Assembly (NCBI GenBank): GCA_028711415.1
Contig: JAQTSG010000007.1
Location: 1 to 36,363, forward strand
Origin: Patescibacteria group bacterium
GTDB lineage: Bacteria > Patescibacteriota > Patescibacteriia > Patescibacteriales > JAQTRU01
Reading direction: 5' to 3'
Length of the DNA: 36,363 nucleotides
Part shown: in pieces, positions 16,773-24,306 of the stretch
Numbering within the stretch: the first letter of the stretch is position 1
Layout of the letters: each line of letters opens with the position of its first letter
Program-made: the position numbers and the translations under genes
Notes under the pieces: model-generated
Seen by the model: the letters and a program-made list of their open reading frames with translations, nothing else
What the model was told of the DNA's origin: nothing
Databases searched by the model: none

Positions 16773-18140
16773 TTATTTCCCTTTATTTAAATTTAATTTT
16801 TTTTCAATTTCCTCTTTTACTTTTTTTTGATTAACAATTTCCTGAATCCCGGAGTCCATATCCCTGAATAGAATGGTTCCATCCATTACCTCTTTCTGGC
16901 CTAAAATCAGACTGAATTTTGCTCCGATTCGGTTGGCTTCTTCTAACTGGGCTTTTAAGCTATCTTTAGTGAAAGCCTGCCTTACTTTAAAGCCGGCCCG
17001 GCGCAATTCTTCAAATAAAACAAAAGCTTTCCGCCTGGCCTGCTCTCCTAACTGGGCTAAAAATATTAAATCGCCTTCTTCGTTTTTTAAAGGAATATTT
17101 TTCTCTCTTATTTTCGTAATCGTTCTCTCTAATCCCACGGCGAATCCGCAGGCCGGTGTCGGCCGGCCGCCCATGTATTTTACCAGGCCATCATATCGGC
17201 CGCCGCCGCCTAAAGCCAGCCGATTTTGCGCTCCTCCTTCTTCTTCAACCGCCCAAATTTCAAAGACCGTCCGATTATAGTAATCCAGCCCCCTTACTAA
17301 ATAAGGATTTAGATTATAACTAACATCCAGTTCATCCAGATATTCCAAAACTTTAATAAAATGCTCTCGGCAGCTATCGCATAAATAGTCCACTATCTGC
17401 GGCGCCTCTTCGCGAGCTTCTAAGCATTTTTCTTCTTTGCAATCCAGGAGACGTAAAGGATTTTTTATTATTCTCTTTTTGCAATCGCCGCACAGTTTAG
17501 ACCTTCTCCCCCTTTCTTTATAGAATTCAAGAAGTTTTGCCAAATACTCTTTTCGGCATTCTTCGCAACCGATGCTGTTAATCTGAATCTGGACATTAAC
17601 TTGCAGTTCGCAAAAAAAATTATAAGCGAGTAAAATTAACAGAACATCGGCGACCGGCGCTTCTTCGCCGAATATCTCAAGATCGAATTGAGTTGACTGT
17701 CGATAACGACCGGCCTGCGGTTTTTCGTGCCGGAAAATCGGGCCAAGCCAAAACATCTTAACCGGCTGGGGCAGATTAAACATGCCATGTTCAATATAAG
17801 CTCTTACCAGACTAGGGGTAGCTTCTGGCCGCAGAGAAATTCTTTCTCCGTTTTTGTCAATAAAAGTGTACATTTCTTTAGTGACGATATCGCTTCCTTT
17901 GCCGGTTGATCTTTCGTATAATTTTGTGTCTTCTAAAATCGGCGTCTCAATTCTCCGGAAACCGTAAGCCCGCGCCAGTTCCGTCGCCTTTTTTAAAACC
18001 AAATCCCAATATTTATATTCATCAAATAGAATATCTTTCATTCCCTTTAGCCGAGAAAATAAAATATTGGTCCTCTTTTCTCTTTCTTCCAGCTCTTTAA
18101 TTTTTGGTTTTCTAATTTTTGTGTTTTTTCTTTTAAACAT
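16773..18140 (-). CDS. hisS: Histidyl-tRNA synthetase
   Basis: This is a class II aminoacyl-tRNA synthetase that charges tRNA-His. It has 455 residues. Motif 2 and ATP-binding residues appear as LRPEATP (103-109) and FRHEKPQAGRYRQ (136-148). Histidine-specific motifs are GLDYYNRTVFEIW (284-296), GGGGRYDGL (311-319) and CGFAVGLER (331-339). Eight Cys in CxxC-type pairs (192/195, 217/220, 234/239, 254/257) form the insertion found in one bacterial HisRS subgroup and could bind zinc. An anticodon-binding domain ends the protein. About 30 residues precede the usual GMKDIL start, so the true start may be further in. No Shine-Dalgarno sequence is visible; the gene starts 1 bp after lepB, so they are probably co-transcribed. 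Confidence 0.95.
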   Translation of the reverse strand: MFKRKNTKIRKPKIKELEEREKRTNILFSRLKGMKDILFDEYKYWDLVLKKATELARAYGFRRIETPILEDTKLYERSTGKGSDIVTKEMYTFIDKNGERISLRPEATPSLVRAYIEHGMFNLPQPVKMFWLGPIFRHEKPQAGRYRQSTQFDLEIFGEEAPVADVLLILLAYNFFCELQVNVQIQINSIGCEECRKEYLAKLLEFYKERGRRSKLCGDCKKRIIKNPLRLLDCKEEKCLEAREEAPQIVDYLCDSCREHFIKVLEYLDELDVSYNLNPYLVRGLDYYNRTVFEIWAVEEEGGAQNRLALGGGGRYDGLVKYMGGRPTPACGFAVGLERTITKIREKNIPLKNEEGDLIFLAQLGEQARRKAFVLFEELRRAGFKVRQAFTKDSLKAQLEEANRIGAKFSLILGQKEVMDGTILFRDMDSGIQEIVNQKKVKEEIEKKLNLNKGK

Positions 18141-18141
18141 A

Positions 18142-18705
18142 TTAATATTGATATTCGGGTAATCTAAATAAACTAATCCGGCTAAAAGGCCAGCCGCGGA
18201 GTACTACCTGACCGGTTATAAAGCTTCGGTTGACCGGTCCGAAACTGCGGGAATCTTTTGAAGAATTGCGGTTGTCGCCCAGGACAAAATATTCCTCTTC
18301 ACCCAAACTGATAATATCTTCCGCGAGACTATAAGTCTTAGTGCCGCTTTCTAAATATGATTCGTCTAGGATAAAGCCGTCTGAAACTTCATTCTTAAAA
18401 ATATAAACCTGACCTTCCTTTATCTGAATTCTCTCTCCGGGCAGACCAATAATCCTTTTTATAAAATATTCCTGCGGATTTTTCGGATAGCGAAAAACGA
18501 TGATATCGCCCCTCTCCGGATCCCCAAATCTATAACTTATTTCATCAATAATCAGATACTCATGGTCATAAAAATTTGGCTCCATCGAAGCGCCTTTAAC
18601 GTAAAATGGCTGAACTAAAAAATACCTGATTGGAATTATAATTACCAAGGAGATAACGATGATTTTAACTAATTCAAAGACGAAACTAAAAAAACCTTTT
18701 AACAT
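18142..18705 (-). CDS. lepB: Signal peptidase I
   Basis: This peptidase cleaves signal peptides of exported proteins, for example the surface proteins encoded at 2.4-14.3 kb. It has 187 residues with one N-terminal transmembrane helix at about 11-31. The catalytic Ser is in GASMEPNF (Ser40), and the general-base Lys in FIKRIIGLPGE (Lys83). The conserved box RGDIIVFRYP and the late box LGDNRNSSKDSRSFGPV are present. Length is in the Gram-positive/CPR range. It lies directly upstream of hisS with 1 bp between them and is preceded by about 200 bp of A/T repeat sequence. Confidence 0.95.
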   Translation of the reverse strand: MLKGFFSFVFELVKIIVISLVIIIPIRYFLVQPFYVKGASMEPNFYDHEYLIIDEISYRFGDPERGDIIVFRYPKNPQEYFIKRIIGLPGERIQIKEGQVYIFKNEVSDGFILDESYLESGTKTYSLAEDIISLGEEEYFVLGDNRNSSKDSRSFGPVNRSFITGQVVLRGWPFSRISLFRLPEYQY

Positions 18706-18715
18706 GGGAATTTAA

Positions 18716-18855
18716 AAATAAAATAAAAAAATAATTAAATAATAAAATAATATAAAAATCAGGAAATAATTCAAATTATTCGGTAAATCATCAATTTTCC
18801 GAATTATTTTATTTTATTATTTTATTATTTTATTTTTATGTTATTTTATAGCTAA
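18716..18855. repeat. A/T-rich imperfect inverted repeat upstream of lepB
   Basis: A tract of short AAATAATA-type repeats on one side and its complement TATTATTTT on the other flank a small central stem (ATTCGG / CCGAAT). The spacer of about 200 bp between queA and lepB holds nothing else that I can identify; a promoter for lepB cannot be singled out in this composition. Confidence 0.5.
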
Positions 18856-18909
18856 AACAACTATAACATTTACCGCAAAAAAAATCAAATCTGTCCTAAA
18901 CGCCCCATC

Positions 18910-20088
18910 CTAGTAAATAAACATCGCGTCCCCATAGCTGTAAAAGCGGTATTTCTTCTTTATCGCCTCTCGATAAGCCGTATCAATATTTTTCTTGCTG
19001 GCCAAAGCCGAAACCAGCATCAGGAGAGTGGATTTAGGCAGATGAAAATTAGTAATTAGGCCGCTAACGACTTTAAACTTATATCCCGGATAAATGAAAA
19101 TATCCGTCCAACCGGAATAATCGCTTAACGCATCCTGAAATTTATTTGCGATGTGCGATTTGCGATGTGCGATTTGCGAGAAAATTGTTTCCAACGTTCT
19201 CGCGCTAGTCGTCCCAACCGCAATCACCCTTCGCCCCTCACCTTTGGCTAAACATATTCGAGAAATTGTTCCCTTGTCCGCTTCCACCCACTCGGCGTGC
19301 ATCTTGTGTTTGGTAATATCATCCACTTTAACTGGCGCAAAAGTACCTAATCCGACATGCAAAGTCACATACTCTAATTGTACGCCCCGGCTCTCTAATT
19401 TCTTTAGCAAAGCCGGGGTAAAATGAAACCCAGCGGTCGGCGCAGCAACGGAACCGATTTTTTTATCATCAGCATAAACCGTCTGGTAATCCAGATTATC
19501 GGCTCGGCACCTCGCGTTTCTTTTTATGTAAGGCGGCAAAGGTGTTAATCCGATTTTTTCCACTACCTTCATTAATTTTTTTCCACCTTTATTGAATTTA
19601 ACTTCCCATGTTCCATCTTTATTATCCTTAATAATTTTTCCGGCCAGACCTTGGTCAAACTTAATTTCCAGCCCTTCTTTTCTCCCCTTGCCGCCCAAAA
19701 GGCATCGCCAAATAGCTTCCCCTTGATAAAGGCCCGTCTCGCTCGCCTTGCTGGAGCTTTGGCCATCCTCGCCAGCTCGTCTAGACGGACGAAGCGGGCT
19801 GAAGGCTTGCCGAGGCGGAGGGGCGGGGGGATTTTTCCTTAATAAAAAAACTTCAAATTTCCCACCGGTTTCTTTCTTCCCAATCAGCCGGGCCGGCATT
19901 ACTTTAGAATTATTTAAAACCAAAACATCGCCCGGTTTTAAATAATCAATAATATCATAAAAATGTTTATGATTTATCTTACCGGTTTTCTTAGCCAGTA
20001 ATAAAAGCCGCGAATGGTCTCGCGGTCTAATTGGTTTCTGGGCAATTAAATTTTTCGGCAAATAGTAATCAAAATCTTTTAATCTCAT
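18910..20088 (-). CDS. queA: S-adenosylmethionine:tRNA ribosyltransferase-isomerase, with internal insertion
   Basis: QueA adds the ribosyl part of SAM to preQ1 in tRNA on the route to queuosine. The protein has 392 residues against about 340-350 usually. Family motifs are clear: YYLPKNLIAQKPIRPRDHSR at the start, VLNNSKVMPARLIG (57-70), IWRCLLGGKGRKEG, AAPTAGFHFT, LEYVTLHVGLGTFAPVKVDD and GLITNFHLPKSTLLMLVSA. The excess is mostly one block at residues about 86-125 (NPPAPPPRQAFSPLRPSRRA and following). It is encoded by GC-rich palindromic DNA at about 19714-19833 and lies in the β-barrel domain. A second short block (QIAHRKSHIANK) comes from a short-period repeat at 19144-19183. The frame is intact. 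Activity with the insertion is not known. Confidence 0.93.
   Translation of the reverse strand: MRLKDFDYYLPKNLIAQKPIRPRDHSRLLLLAKKTGKINHKHFYDIIDYLKPGDVLVLNNSKVMPARLIGKKETGGKFEVFLLRKNPPAPPPRQAFSPLRPSRRAGEDGQSSSKASETGLYQGEAIWRCLLGGKGRKEGLEIKFDQGLAGKIIKDNKDGTWEVKFNKGGKKLMKVVEKIGLTPLPPYIKRNARCRADNLDYQTVYADDKKIGSVAAPTAGFHFTPALLKKLESRGVQLEYVTLHVGLGTFAPVKVDDITKHKMHAEWVEADKGTISRICLAKGEGRRVIAVGTTSARTLETIFSQIAHRKSHIANKFQDALSDYSGWTDIFIYPGYKFKVVSGLITNFHLPKSTLLMLVSALASKKNIDTAYREAIKKKYRFYSYGDAMFIY
19144..19183. repeat. Short-period repeat inside queA
   Basis: Two units of GCGATGTGCGATTT lie in tandem and are read in frame as part of SQIAHRKSHIANKF. This replaces a loop that is normally short in QueA. Confidence 0.6.
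19714..19833. repeat. GC-rich in-frame insertion in queA
   Basis: This stretch is clearly more GC-rich than the surrounding gene and contains the perfect palindrome CGTCTAGACG (19778-19787) with partly complementary GC-rich flanks. It corresponds to the about 40 residues that ordinary QueA lacks. Confidence 0.65.
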
Positions 20089-20089
20089 A

Positions 20090-20632
20090 TTAAGAGTGAT
20101 GAGCGGCCTTGCTTCTTTCCACTAATTTTATGATAATATCCCTTACCTGGTCCGGATTAGGAATTTCCTGGAAAAAAAATCTTTCTTTAGCGCCGGCCGT
20201 TTGCACATAAACATTGCCATACTTAAGAACGGTCGGAAAAAACCCTTTTGTTTCGCTGGTAACGTCCTGAACCCGGTAAAATCTTTGCTCGGAAATTGTC
20301 CGGGCAAAATACCCTTCCTGCTCTATATTAATAATCCTTTCATCGGTTATTATCCAGATATCCAGATAATAGTCAATAAAAGAAAAAAAGAAAAACACCC
20401 AAAGAAAAAGATAATAAAAGCTTACCACCAGGAGAAACAAAGGATAGGAAATTTCGCCGTAAAGAATATCGGGATAGATAGAAGCGACCGTTAAATAAAA
20501 AAGTATCAGCGGTAAAATCAGAAGCAAAAGAAAAAGTAAAATTTTTTTAATCAGAATAAAAACATCCCGCCTTAACACTTTTATAATTTTTTCACCGGAG
20601 ATATGACCCGGTAAACGATAAAGGTAAAGCAT
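20090..20632 (-). CDS. Membrane protein with bacterial PH domain (YdbS-like)
   Basis: This 180-residue protein has two strongly hydrophobic helices at about 28-52 and 61-88 in a hairpin. They are followed by a bacterial PH domain (bPH2/YdbS type) recognisable from WIITDERIINIEQEGYFARTISEQRFYRVQDVTSE and TVLKYGNVYVQTAG. Such proteins are cytoplasmic-face membrane proteins of poorly known function. The gene ends 1 bp before queA begins, so the two are probably co-expressed. No Shine-Dalgarno sequence is obvious. Confidence 0.82.
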   Translation of the reverse strand: MLYLYRLPGHISGEKIIKVLRRDVFILIKKILLFLLLLILPLILFYLTVASIYPDILYGEISYPLFLLVVSFYYLFLWVFFFFSFIDYYLDIWIITDERIINIEQEGYFARTISEQRFYRVQDVTSETKGFFPTVLKYGNVYVQTAGAKERFFFQEIPNPDQVRDIIIKLVERSKAAHHS

Positions 20633-20751
20633 AAAATTTTTAGAAGGAAGCCTCTAAATTAAGCAAATCTCGCGCCTTTTTAACAATGTATTAATTTTCA
20701 CTCCAAAAATTTAATCTTTTTTAAAACCTCTCCACAAACAGATGAAATATT

Positions 20752-20997
20752 CTAAAAGGTGCTGGATAAATCTCCGAAAATAGTGACGTTCATCAGCCAA
20801 TCAATCTGGATTAAATATTTATAGGAAACGGCCAGCATCAGAAAAGAAATGGCGATATAAATAAAAACTGTAAAAAAAGTGGTAAAATTCAAAAAGCCGA
20901 ATTTTATCATATGATAAATGCCAATAAAACTAAATATCAGCCAAACCAATAAAAAGACGAGGTAGATTATTAAAAAGATGTAGAGAGGGAAAGTCAT
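20752..20997 (-). CDS. Small membrane protein, unknown function
   Basis: The protein has 81 residues and is nearly all hydrophobic, with predicted helices at about 4-30 and 37-60. Few charged residues are present, and it ends in DLSSTF. It is not assigned to a family. It is placed between ruvB and the PH-domain protein in the same direction, about 35 bp after ruvB ends. Composition and context support a real gene. Confidence 0.6.
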   Translation of the reverse strand: MTFPLYIFLIIYLVFLLVWLIFSFIGIYHMIKFGFLNFTTFFTVFIYIAISFLMLAVSYKYLIQIDWLMNVTIFGDLSSTF

Positions 20998-21032
20998 GGA
21001 AAATTAAAAATGAAAAAATAAAAAATAAAAAA

Positions 21033-22058
21033 TTATACTAGCTTTTCTTGCTCCGATTTTTTCCGTCCCAAGTGCTTATAGCCGATGTCGGTGACGATCC
21101 GGCCGCGGGGAGAACGGTCAATAAAACCTAATTGCATTAAATACGGCTCATAAATTTCCTCAATCGTCGCCATTTCTTCTCCTGTGGTTGCGGCAATGGC
21201 ATTTAAGCCAGCCGGCCCGCCGTTAAATTTATCAACAATCGTCTCTAAAATCTTCCGGTCAATCCAGTCCAGCCCTAATTCATCAACGTCTAAAATTTTA
21301 AAAGCTTCCTCGCAAATTTTGTTTTCCACCTCTCCATTTCCTTTAACCTGGCAATAATCCCTTACCCTTTTTAACAACCGGTTGGCGATGCGGGGAGTGC
21401 GGCGGGAGCGCCCGGCAATGATGGCCGCGGCTTCCGGCTTTATTTTCACTCCTAAAATATTAGCGCTCCGGCTGATAATTTTATTAATATCTTCCAGGCC
21501 GTAAAAATCAAGGCGATAAGTAAGGCCGAACCGGTCGCGCAAGGGAGAAGATAATAAACTTACTTTAGTGGTCGCGCCGATTATAGTAAAACGCGGCAGG
21601 TCAAGGCGCAAGGTCCGGGCGGACGGCCCTTTGCCGATTATGATATCCAGAGCGTAGTCTTCCATGGCCGGATATAAAATTTCTTCAATGGTTTTATTTA
21701 AACGGTGGATTTCATCAATAAATAAAATATCGCCTTCGCCTAAGTTGGTTAAAATGGCCGCCAGGTCTCCGCTTTTTTCAATGGCCGGCCCGGAAGTAAT
21801 CCTGATATTGGCGCCTAATTCATTGGAAATGACGTGCGCCAAAGTGGTTTTACCTAAACCGGCCGGGCCATGCAGGAGCACATGCTCAATCGGCTCGCCC
21901 CGACCTTGGGCCGCGGCCATAGTGATTTTTAAGCTTTCCTTAATTTTATCCTGACCCACGTATTCGCCCAATCTTTTTGGCCGCAAAGTCAAATCCAGAG
22001 CTTTATCCCCGTTGGTCTCTTTGCCGGTTATTATTCTGTCTTTATTGATATTACCCAT
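21033..22058 (-). CDS. ruvB: Holliday junction branch-migration helicase RuvB
   Basis: RuvB is the AAA+ motor that moves Holliday junctions together with RuvA; no ruvA or ruvC lies in this window. The protein has 341 residues, normal for the family. Walker A is GPAGLGKTT (64-72), Walker B ILFIDE (111-116), and sensor and arginine-finger sequence is present in [16 protein letters not shown]. The C-terminal winged-helix domain ends with [19 protein letters not shown]. The start at 22058 lies only 6 nt after a -10 hexamer, so the mRNA may be leaderless. There is no Shine-Dalgarno sequence. Confidence 0.96.
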   Translation of the reverse strand: MGNINKDRIITGKETNGDKALDLTLRPKRLGEYVGQDKIKESLKITMAAAQGRGEPIEHVLLHGPAGLGKTTLAHVISNELGANIRITSGPAIEKSGDLAAILTNLGEGDILFIDEIHRLNKTIEEILYPAMEDYALDIIIGKGPSARTLRLDLPRFTIIGATTKVSLLSSPLRDRFGLTYRLDFYGLEDINKIISRSANILGVKIKPEAAAIIAGRSRRTPRIANRLLKRVRDYCQVKGNGEVENKICEEAFKILDVDELGLDWIDRKILETIVDKFNGGPAGLNAIAATTGEEMATIEEIYEPYLMQLGFIDRSPRGRIVTDIGYKHLGRKKSEQEKLV

Positions 22059-22064
22059 ATCTAT

Positions 22065-22093
22065 ATTTTACCCTACTTTTAAAAGGTTAACAA
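22065..22093 (-). promoter_or_regulatory. ruvB promoter candidate, leaderless spacing
   Basis: On the minus strand TTGTTA (22088-22093) and TAAAAT (22065-22070) are separated by 17 bp. The expected transcription start falls on or next to the A of the ruvB ATG. Confidence 0.6.
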
Positions 22094-22144
22094 ATCTAAC
22101 ATGGACTCATACAGACTAAATGGAAATGAGGATTGAGGAAGATT

Positions 22145-22170
22145 AAAAAACCTCTCGCACGAGCGAAAGG
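22145..22170 (-). terminator. Intrinsic terminator of the 22.2-22.9 kb gene pair
   Basis: CCTCTCGC (22151-22158) and GCGAAAGG (22163-22170) form an 8-bp stem with one mismatch and loop ACGA. On the minus strand it is followed by six T (22145-22150). Confidence 0.8.
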
Positions 22171-22205
22171 CTTTCCAAAATCCTATTGAGTATTCCCCTC
22201 CCCTC

Positions 22206-22439
22206 TTAATTTCTTACAGTGTAACCTTTCATAGCTTCCCCTGCATCAGAGTTAAAAAAACAAACATACTTGTCATTAAGGTATCCGAGAGTAGTTTCTT
22301 GTGAATAGTTTCCAATACACTCGAAAAAACCATCTTCCGGATCATAAGTTACGGTTATGCCAAGCGAGCTTGAAAGTAATCTGGCAATATCTTCTCCGGT
22401 CATTGCGGGATTAATAAGTTCATAAGCAACTAATGCCAT
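22206..22439 (-). CDS. Small protein of unknown function
   Basis: The protein has 77 residues and I do not recognise it. It is soluble-looking, with mixed α/β sequence (MALVAYELINPAMTGEDIAR ... DAGEAMKGYTVRN), and has neither a signal peptide nor a transmembrane segment. A strong Shine-Dalgarno sequence (GGAGG, 5 nt before the ATG) supports the start. The gene follows the membrane protein at 22453-22911 by 13 bp and ends before a clear intrinsic terminator, so both are likely one transcript. The unusual features are the strong ribosome-binding site and own terminator compared with the housekeeping genes. Confidence 0.65.
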   Translation of the reverse strand: MALVAYELINPAMTGEDIARLLSSSLGITVTYDPEDGFFECIGNYSQETTLGYLNDKYVCFFNSDAGEAMKGYTVRN

Positions 22440-22452
22440 GTTTTCCTCCGAA

Positions 22453-22911
22453 TCATATCGCGAGTGGAACCAAAAAAATTATTACGGAATCCAAGCCGGC
22501 AGAAACGATTGCTATTGCGAATTGAATGCGAAAAGATTCCAGTTCTTTTACAATTACATAATACAAAGACACTGCACTTAAAACCGGAATAAAAGAAATT
22601 GAAATTACCCTAATCCATAATGTGTCGATTTTCAAAGTTAAATAGCTTAAAACCATAACAAACATTGCCAGCAAGAATGAAATAAGCAATACATGAAAAT
22701 TACGAGTGCTGATTTTTAAAAAAATAGCGACCAACTCAAGCAAACTAGCTCCTCCAACAACCATGCCGGCCAGCAAACCAGCATAAGCAATTCCCGTAAT
22801 TATCTCGGCAATTTGCTCGCGAATAGGGCCGGGTGTGGCATTTGCAACAACAGAACATAGAGAGACGAAAATAGCTGTTTCGATAGCAAAATAAATCAAG
22901 AGTTTTTTCAT
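22453..22911 (-). CDS. Integral membrane protein of unknown function
   Basis: I place the start at the ATG complementary to 22909-22911 (MKKLLIYFAIETAIFVSLCS), because AAAGGAG lies 8 nt upstream; an open frame extends 13 codons further but without a ribosome-binding site. The protein then has 152 residues with about four hydrophobic helices (roughly 3-23, 34-57, 69-91 and 96-145 including a final hydrophobic stretch). No family is recognised. The promoter TTGACT-16-TAAAAT lies about 70 bp upstream. It is transcribed with the 77-residue gene downstream. Confidence 0.68.
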   Translation of the reverse strand: MKKLLIYFAIETAIFVSLCSVVANATPGPIREQIAEIITGIAYAGLLAGMVVGGASLLELVAIFLKISTRNFHVLLISFLLAMFVMVLSYLTLKIDTLWIRVISISFIPVLSAVSLYYVIVKELESFRIQFAIAIVSAGLDSVIIFLVPLAI

Positions 22912-22979
22912 GATTAATTCTCCTTTGATATGAAATTGTGAAAGAAGCAAAGATAATGTGCGTTATTTAAATTTTCTTC

Positions 22980-23007
22980 ATTTTAGGACAAAATAAGAAA
23001 AAGTCAA
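22980..23007 (-). promoter_or_regulatory. Promoter of the 22.2-22.9 kb gene pair
   Basis: On the minus strand TTGACT (23002-23007) and TAAAAT (22980-22985) lie 16 bp apart. The -35 overlaps the last codons of the flavoprotein gene, which is in the same direction. Confidence 0.65.
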
Positions 23008-23543
23008 GAAATATTCTTCTTGATTAAACTTGCAATTTTATTTACAGTTTCATAAATATTTTCTCTTTTTTCTAATTCATCTTTTTCTAAAGCTTTAAAA
23101 TAAAAATTGTCAATTATTTTTAATTCATGCCCGTCAGCAAAATATTTTAAGGCCTGCTCGCCAATTCGTCTGGAATTTCTAACTTTTCCCCCTCCTACTA
23201 CAATAAAAATAATTTCTTTGCCTTTTAATAAATCTGTTTGATAAAATGGATTAGTCCTGTCAATAAAATCTTTTAAAATTCCTGGCACATTGTCAAAATA
23301 ATTAGGGGTACCAAGAACTATAATATCTGAATCTATTAAATCTTTTCTGATTTGTTCCATGTCGTCTTTAATGATGCACTCCTTTATTTTACCGCAAACT
23401 AAACAACCGGAGCAATGTTTAATGTTTTTAGCACGCAAAAGTATCATTTTCTTTCGTACTTTAATTCTTTTGTAAACTTCATTTAAAACAAACTCCGTAT
23501 TTCCTTTTCTCGGGCTTCCGGAAATAAATAAAACTCTTTTCAT
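23004..23543 (-). CDS. Iron-sulfur flavoprotein / NAD(P)H-dependent FMN reductase-like protein
   Basis: The protein has 179 residues with a flavodoxin-like fold. The FMN-phosphate loop is SGSPRKGNTE (8-17). A cysteine cluster C44-x2-C47-x2-C50-x5-C56 (CSGCLVCGKIKEC) fits the compact 4Fe-4S motif of archaeal and bacterial iron-sulfur flavoproteins. LGTPNYFDNVPGILKDFIDR is the typical second FMN loop. A redox role such as electron transfer to oxygen or small organics is inferred from the family; the partner is not known here. It lies just upstream of the promoter of the 22 kb gene pair. Confidence 0.85.
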   Translation of the reverse strand: MKRVLFISGSPRKGNTEFVLNEVYKRIKVRKKMILLRAKNIKHCSGCLVCGKIKECIIKDDMEQIRKDLIDSDIIVLGTPNYFDNVPGILKDFIDRTNPFYQTDLLKGKEIIFIVVGGGKVRNSRRIGEQALKYFADGHELKIIDNFYFKALEKDELEKRENIYETVNKIASLIKKNIS

Positions 23544-23590
23544 AAGACCAAATCTACTCCTTTATTTGTGTTATTTGTGATAATATTTGT

Positions 23591-23642
23591 CCCGCCACTT
23601 TGTTGAATTTATTGTAGGCGGGATCCCGCCTAGGCGGTGATG
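23591..23642. repeat. Dispersed GC-rich palindromic element, copy B
   Basis: The block has CCCGCCAC, a spacer, AGGCGGGATCCCGCCT (perfect palindrome) and GGCGGTGATG. It matches copy A at 4291-4343 in order and spacing. It lies between the flavoprotein gene and the membrane-bound hydrolase-like gene. Confidence 0.78.
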
Positions 23643-23652
23643 AATTTGTAAT

Positions 23653-24120
23653 CTAAAAATAAAACACCAGATACAAAAACAGCAAAACCGCGTAATTAAA
23701 AAGCATAAACCATTTATTAGACCAGTTTGTGCCGGAAAAATGAAAACGGGAAAAGGGCCAAAGGATCGGCGTGGGGAAAAAAGCGGTGGTATGGGTAAAA
23801 ATATCCATGAGAATATGCAACCCCCAGGCGTAATAAATAATTAGCCACCAGGAATAACCAAAAATTTTTAAAATTAAAAATATCGCCAGCCAAACAACTA
23901 AACTATGAGTAATGTCGTAAAGTTTAAAAACATACCCGGGCATGGTCGTTAGAAGCGGAGCCTTGAAATGAAGAGTTTTTTTAATAAAATTCCTTACAGT
24001 TAAAGAAGAAAAACTGATAAAATCAGGCAGCAGTCCGAATAAAATCGCCAGGCCTCTTTGCTCAAGCGGCAGTTCTTTAAAAATTAAGTTTGTCCACAAA
24101 GCGTGGGAAATTATATCCAT
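23653..24120 (-). CDS. Membrane-bound metal-dependent hydrolase-like protein (YdjM/DUF457 type)
   Basis: The protein has 155 residues with several hydrophobic helices. Conserved polar residues lie within them: DIISHALWTNLIF near the N-terminus, LLPDFISF, LYDITHSLVVW, and HILMDIFTHTTAFFPTPILWPFS near the C-terminus. The pattern of His and Asp in membrane helices is that of the YdjM family, annotated as membrane-bound metal-dependent hydrolases; the substrate is unknown. The pattern is well preserved, so I trust the family name but not a specific function. Confidence 0.8.
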   Translation of the reverse strand: MDIISHALWTNLIFKELPLEQRGLAILFGLLPDFISFSSLTVRNFIKKTLHFKAPLLTTMPGYVFKLYDITHSLVVWLAIFLILKIFGYSWWLIIYYAWGLHILMDIFTHTTAFFPTPILWPFSRFHFSGTNWSNKWFMLFNYAVLLFLYLVFYF

Positions 24121-24158
24121 AGTTCAAAGAGTTTTATTTGTTTACTAAGTTTAGGTGA

Positions 24159-24193
24159 ACCCCGTTAGAAAGTACGGGGCTTTCTAACGGGGT
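24159..24193. repeat. Intergenic hairpin, 14-bp perfect stem
   Basis: ACCCCGTTAGAAAG (24159-24172) is perfectly complementary to 24180-24193, around the 7-nt loop TACGGGG. The T-tract of an intrinsic terminator is missing on both strands, so it is probably a mobile palindrome. Confidence 0.75.
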
Positions 24194-24238
24194 GAACCAT
24201 TAATTCAAATCCTATTTTGCTTATCTCGACGGACGTCG

Positions 24239-24306
24239 CCATAATGCGAATCTACAAATTGCGAATATAACTTATTTGCATAATTCGTAATTCGTAGATT
24301 TGCATT
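24239..24306. repeat. Inverted repeat near the helicase stop codon
   Basis: CATAATGCGAATCTAC (starting at about 24239) is complementary with one mismatch to the block ending at about 24306 (GTAGATTTGCATTATG). Between them lie further short units of AATTCGTA type, similar to the block at 31405-31445. Confidence 0.55.

Noticed and set aside
19572-19766. Open frame on the minus strand starting MAKAPARRARR
   Set aside because: It overlaps queA in another frame and is created by the GC-rich insertion; queA has clear family motifs throughout.
18910-20088. queA as a pseudogene because of the large insertion
   Set aside because: The frame is uninterrupted, and all family motifs on both sides are intact.
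24159-24193. Intrinsic terminator
   Set aside because: The stem is perfect but no T-run follows on either strand, so it is listed as a palindrome.
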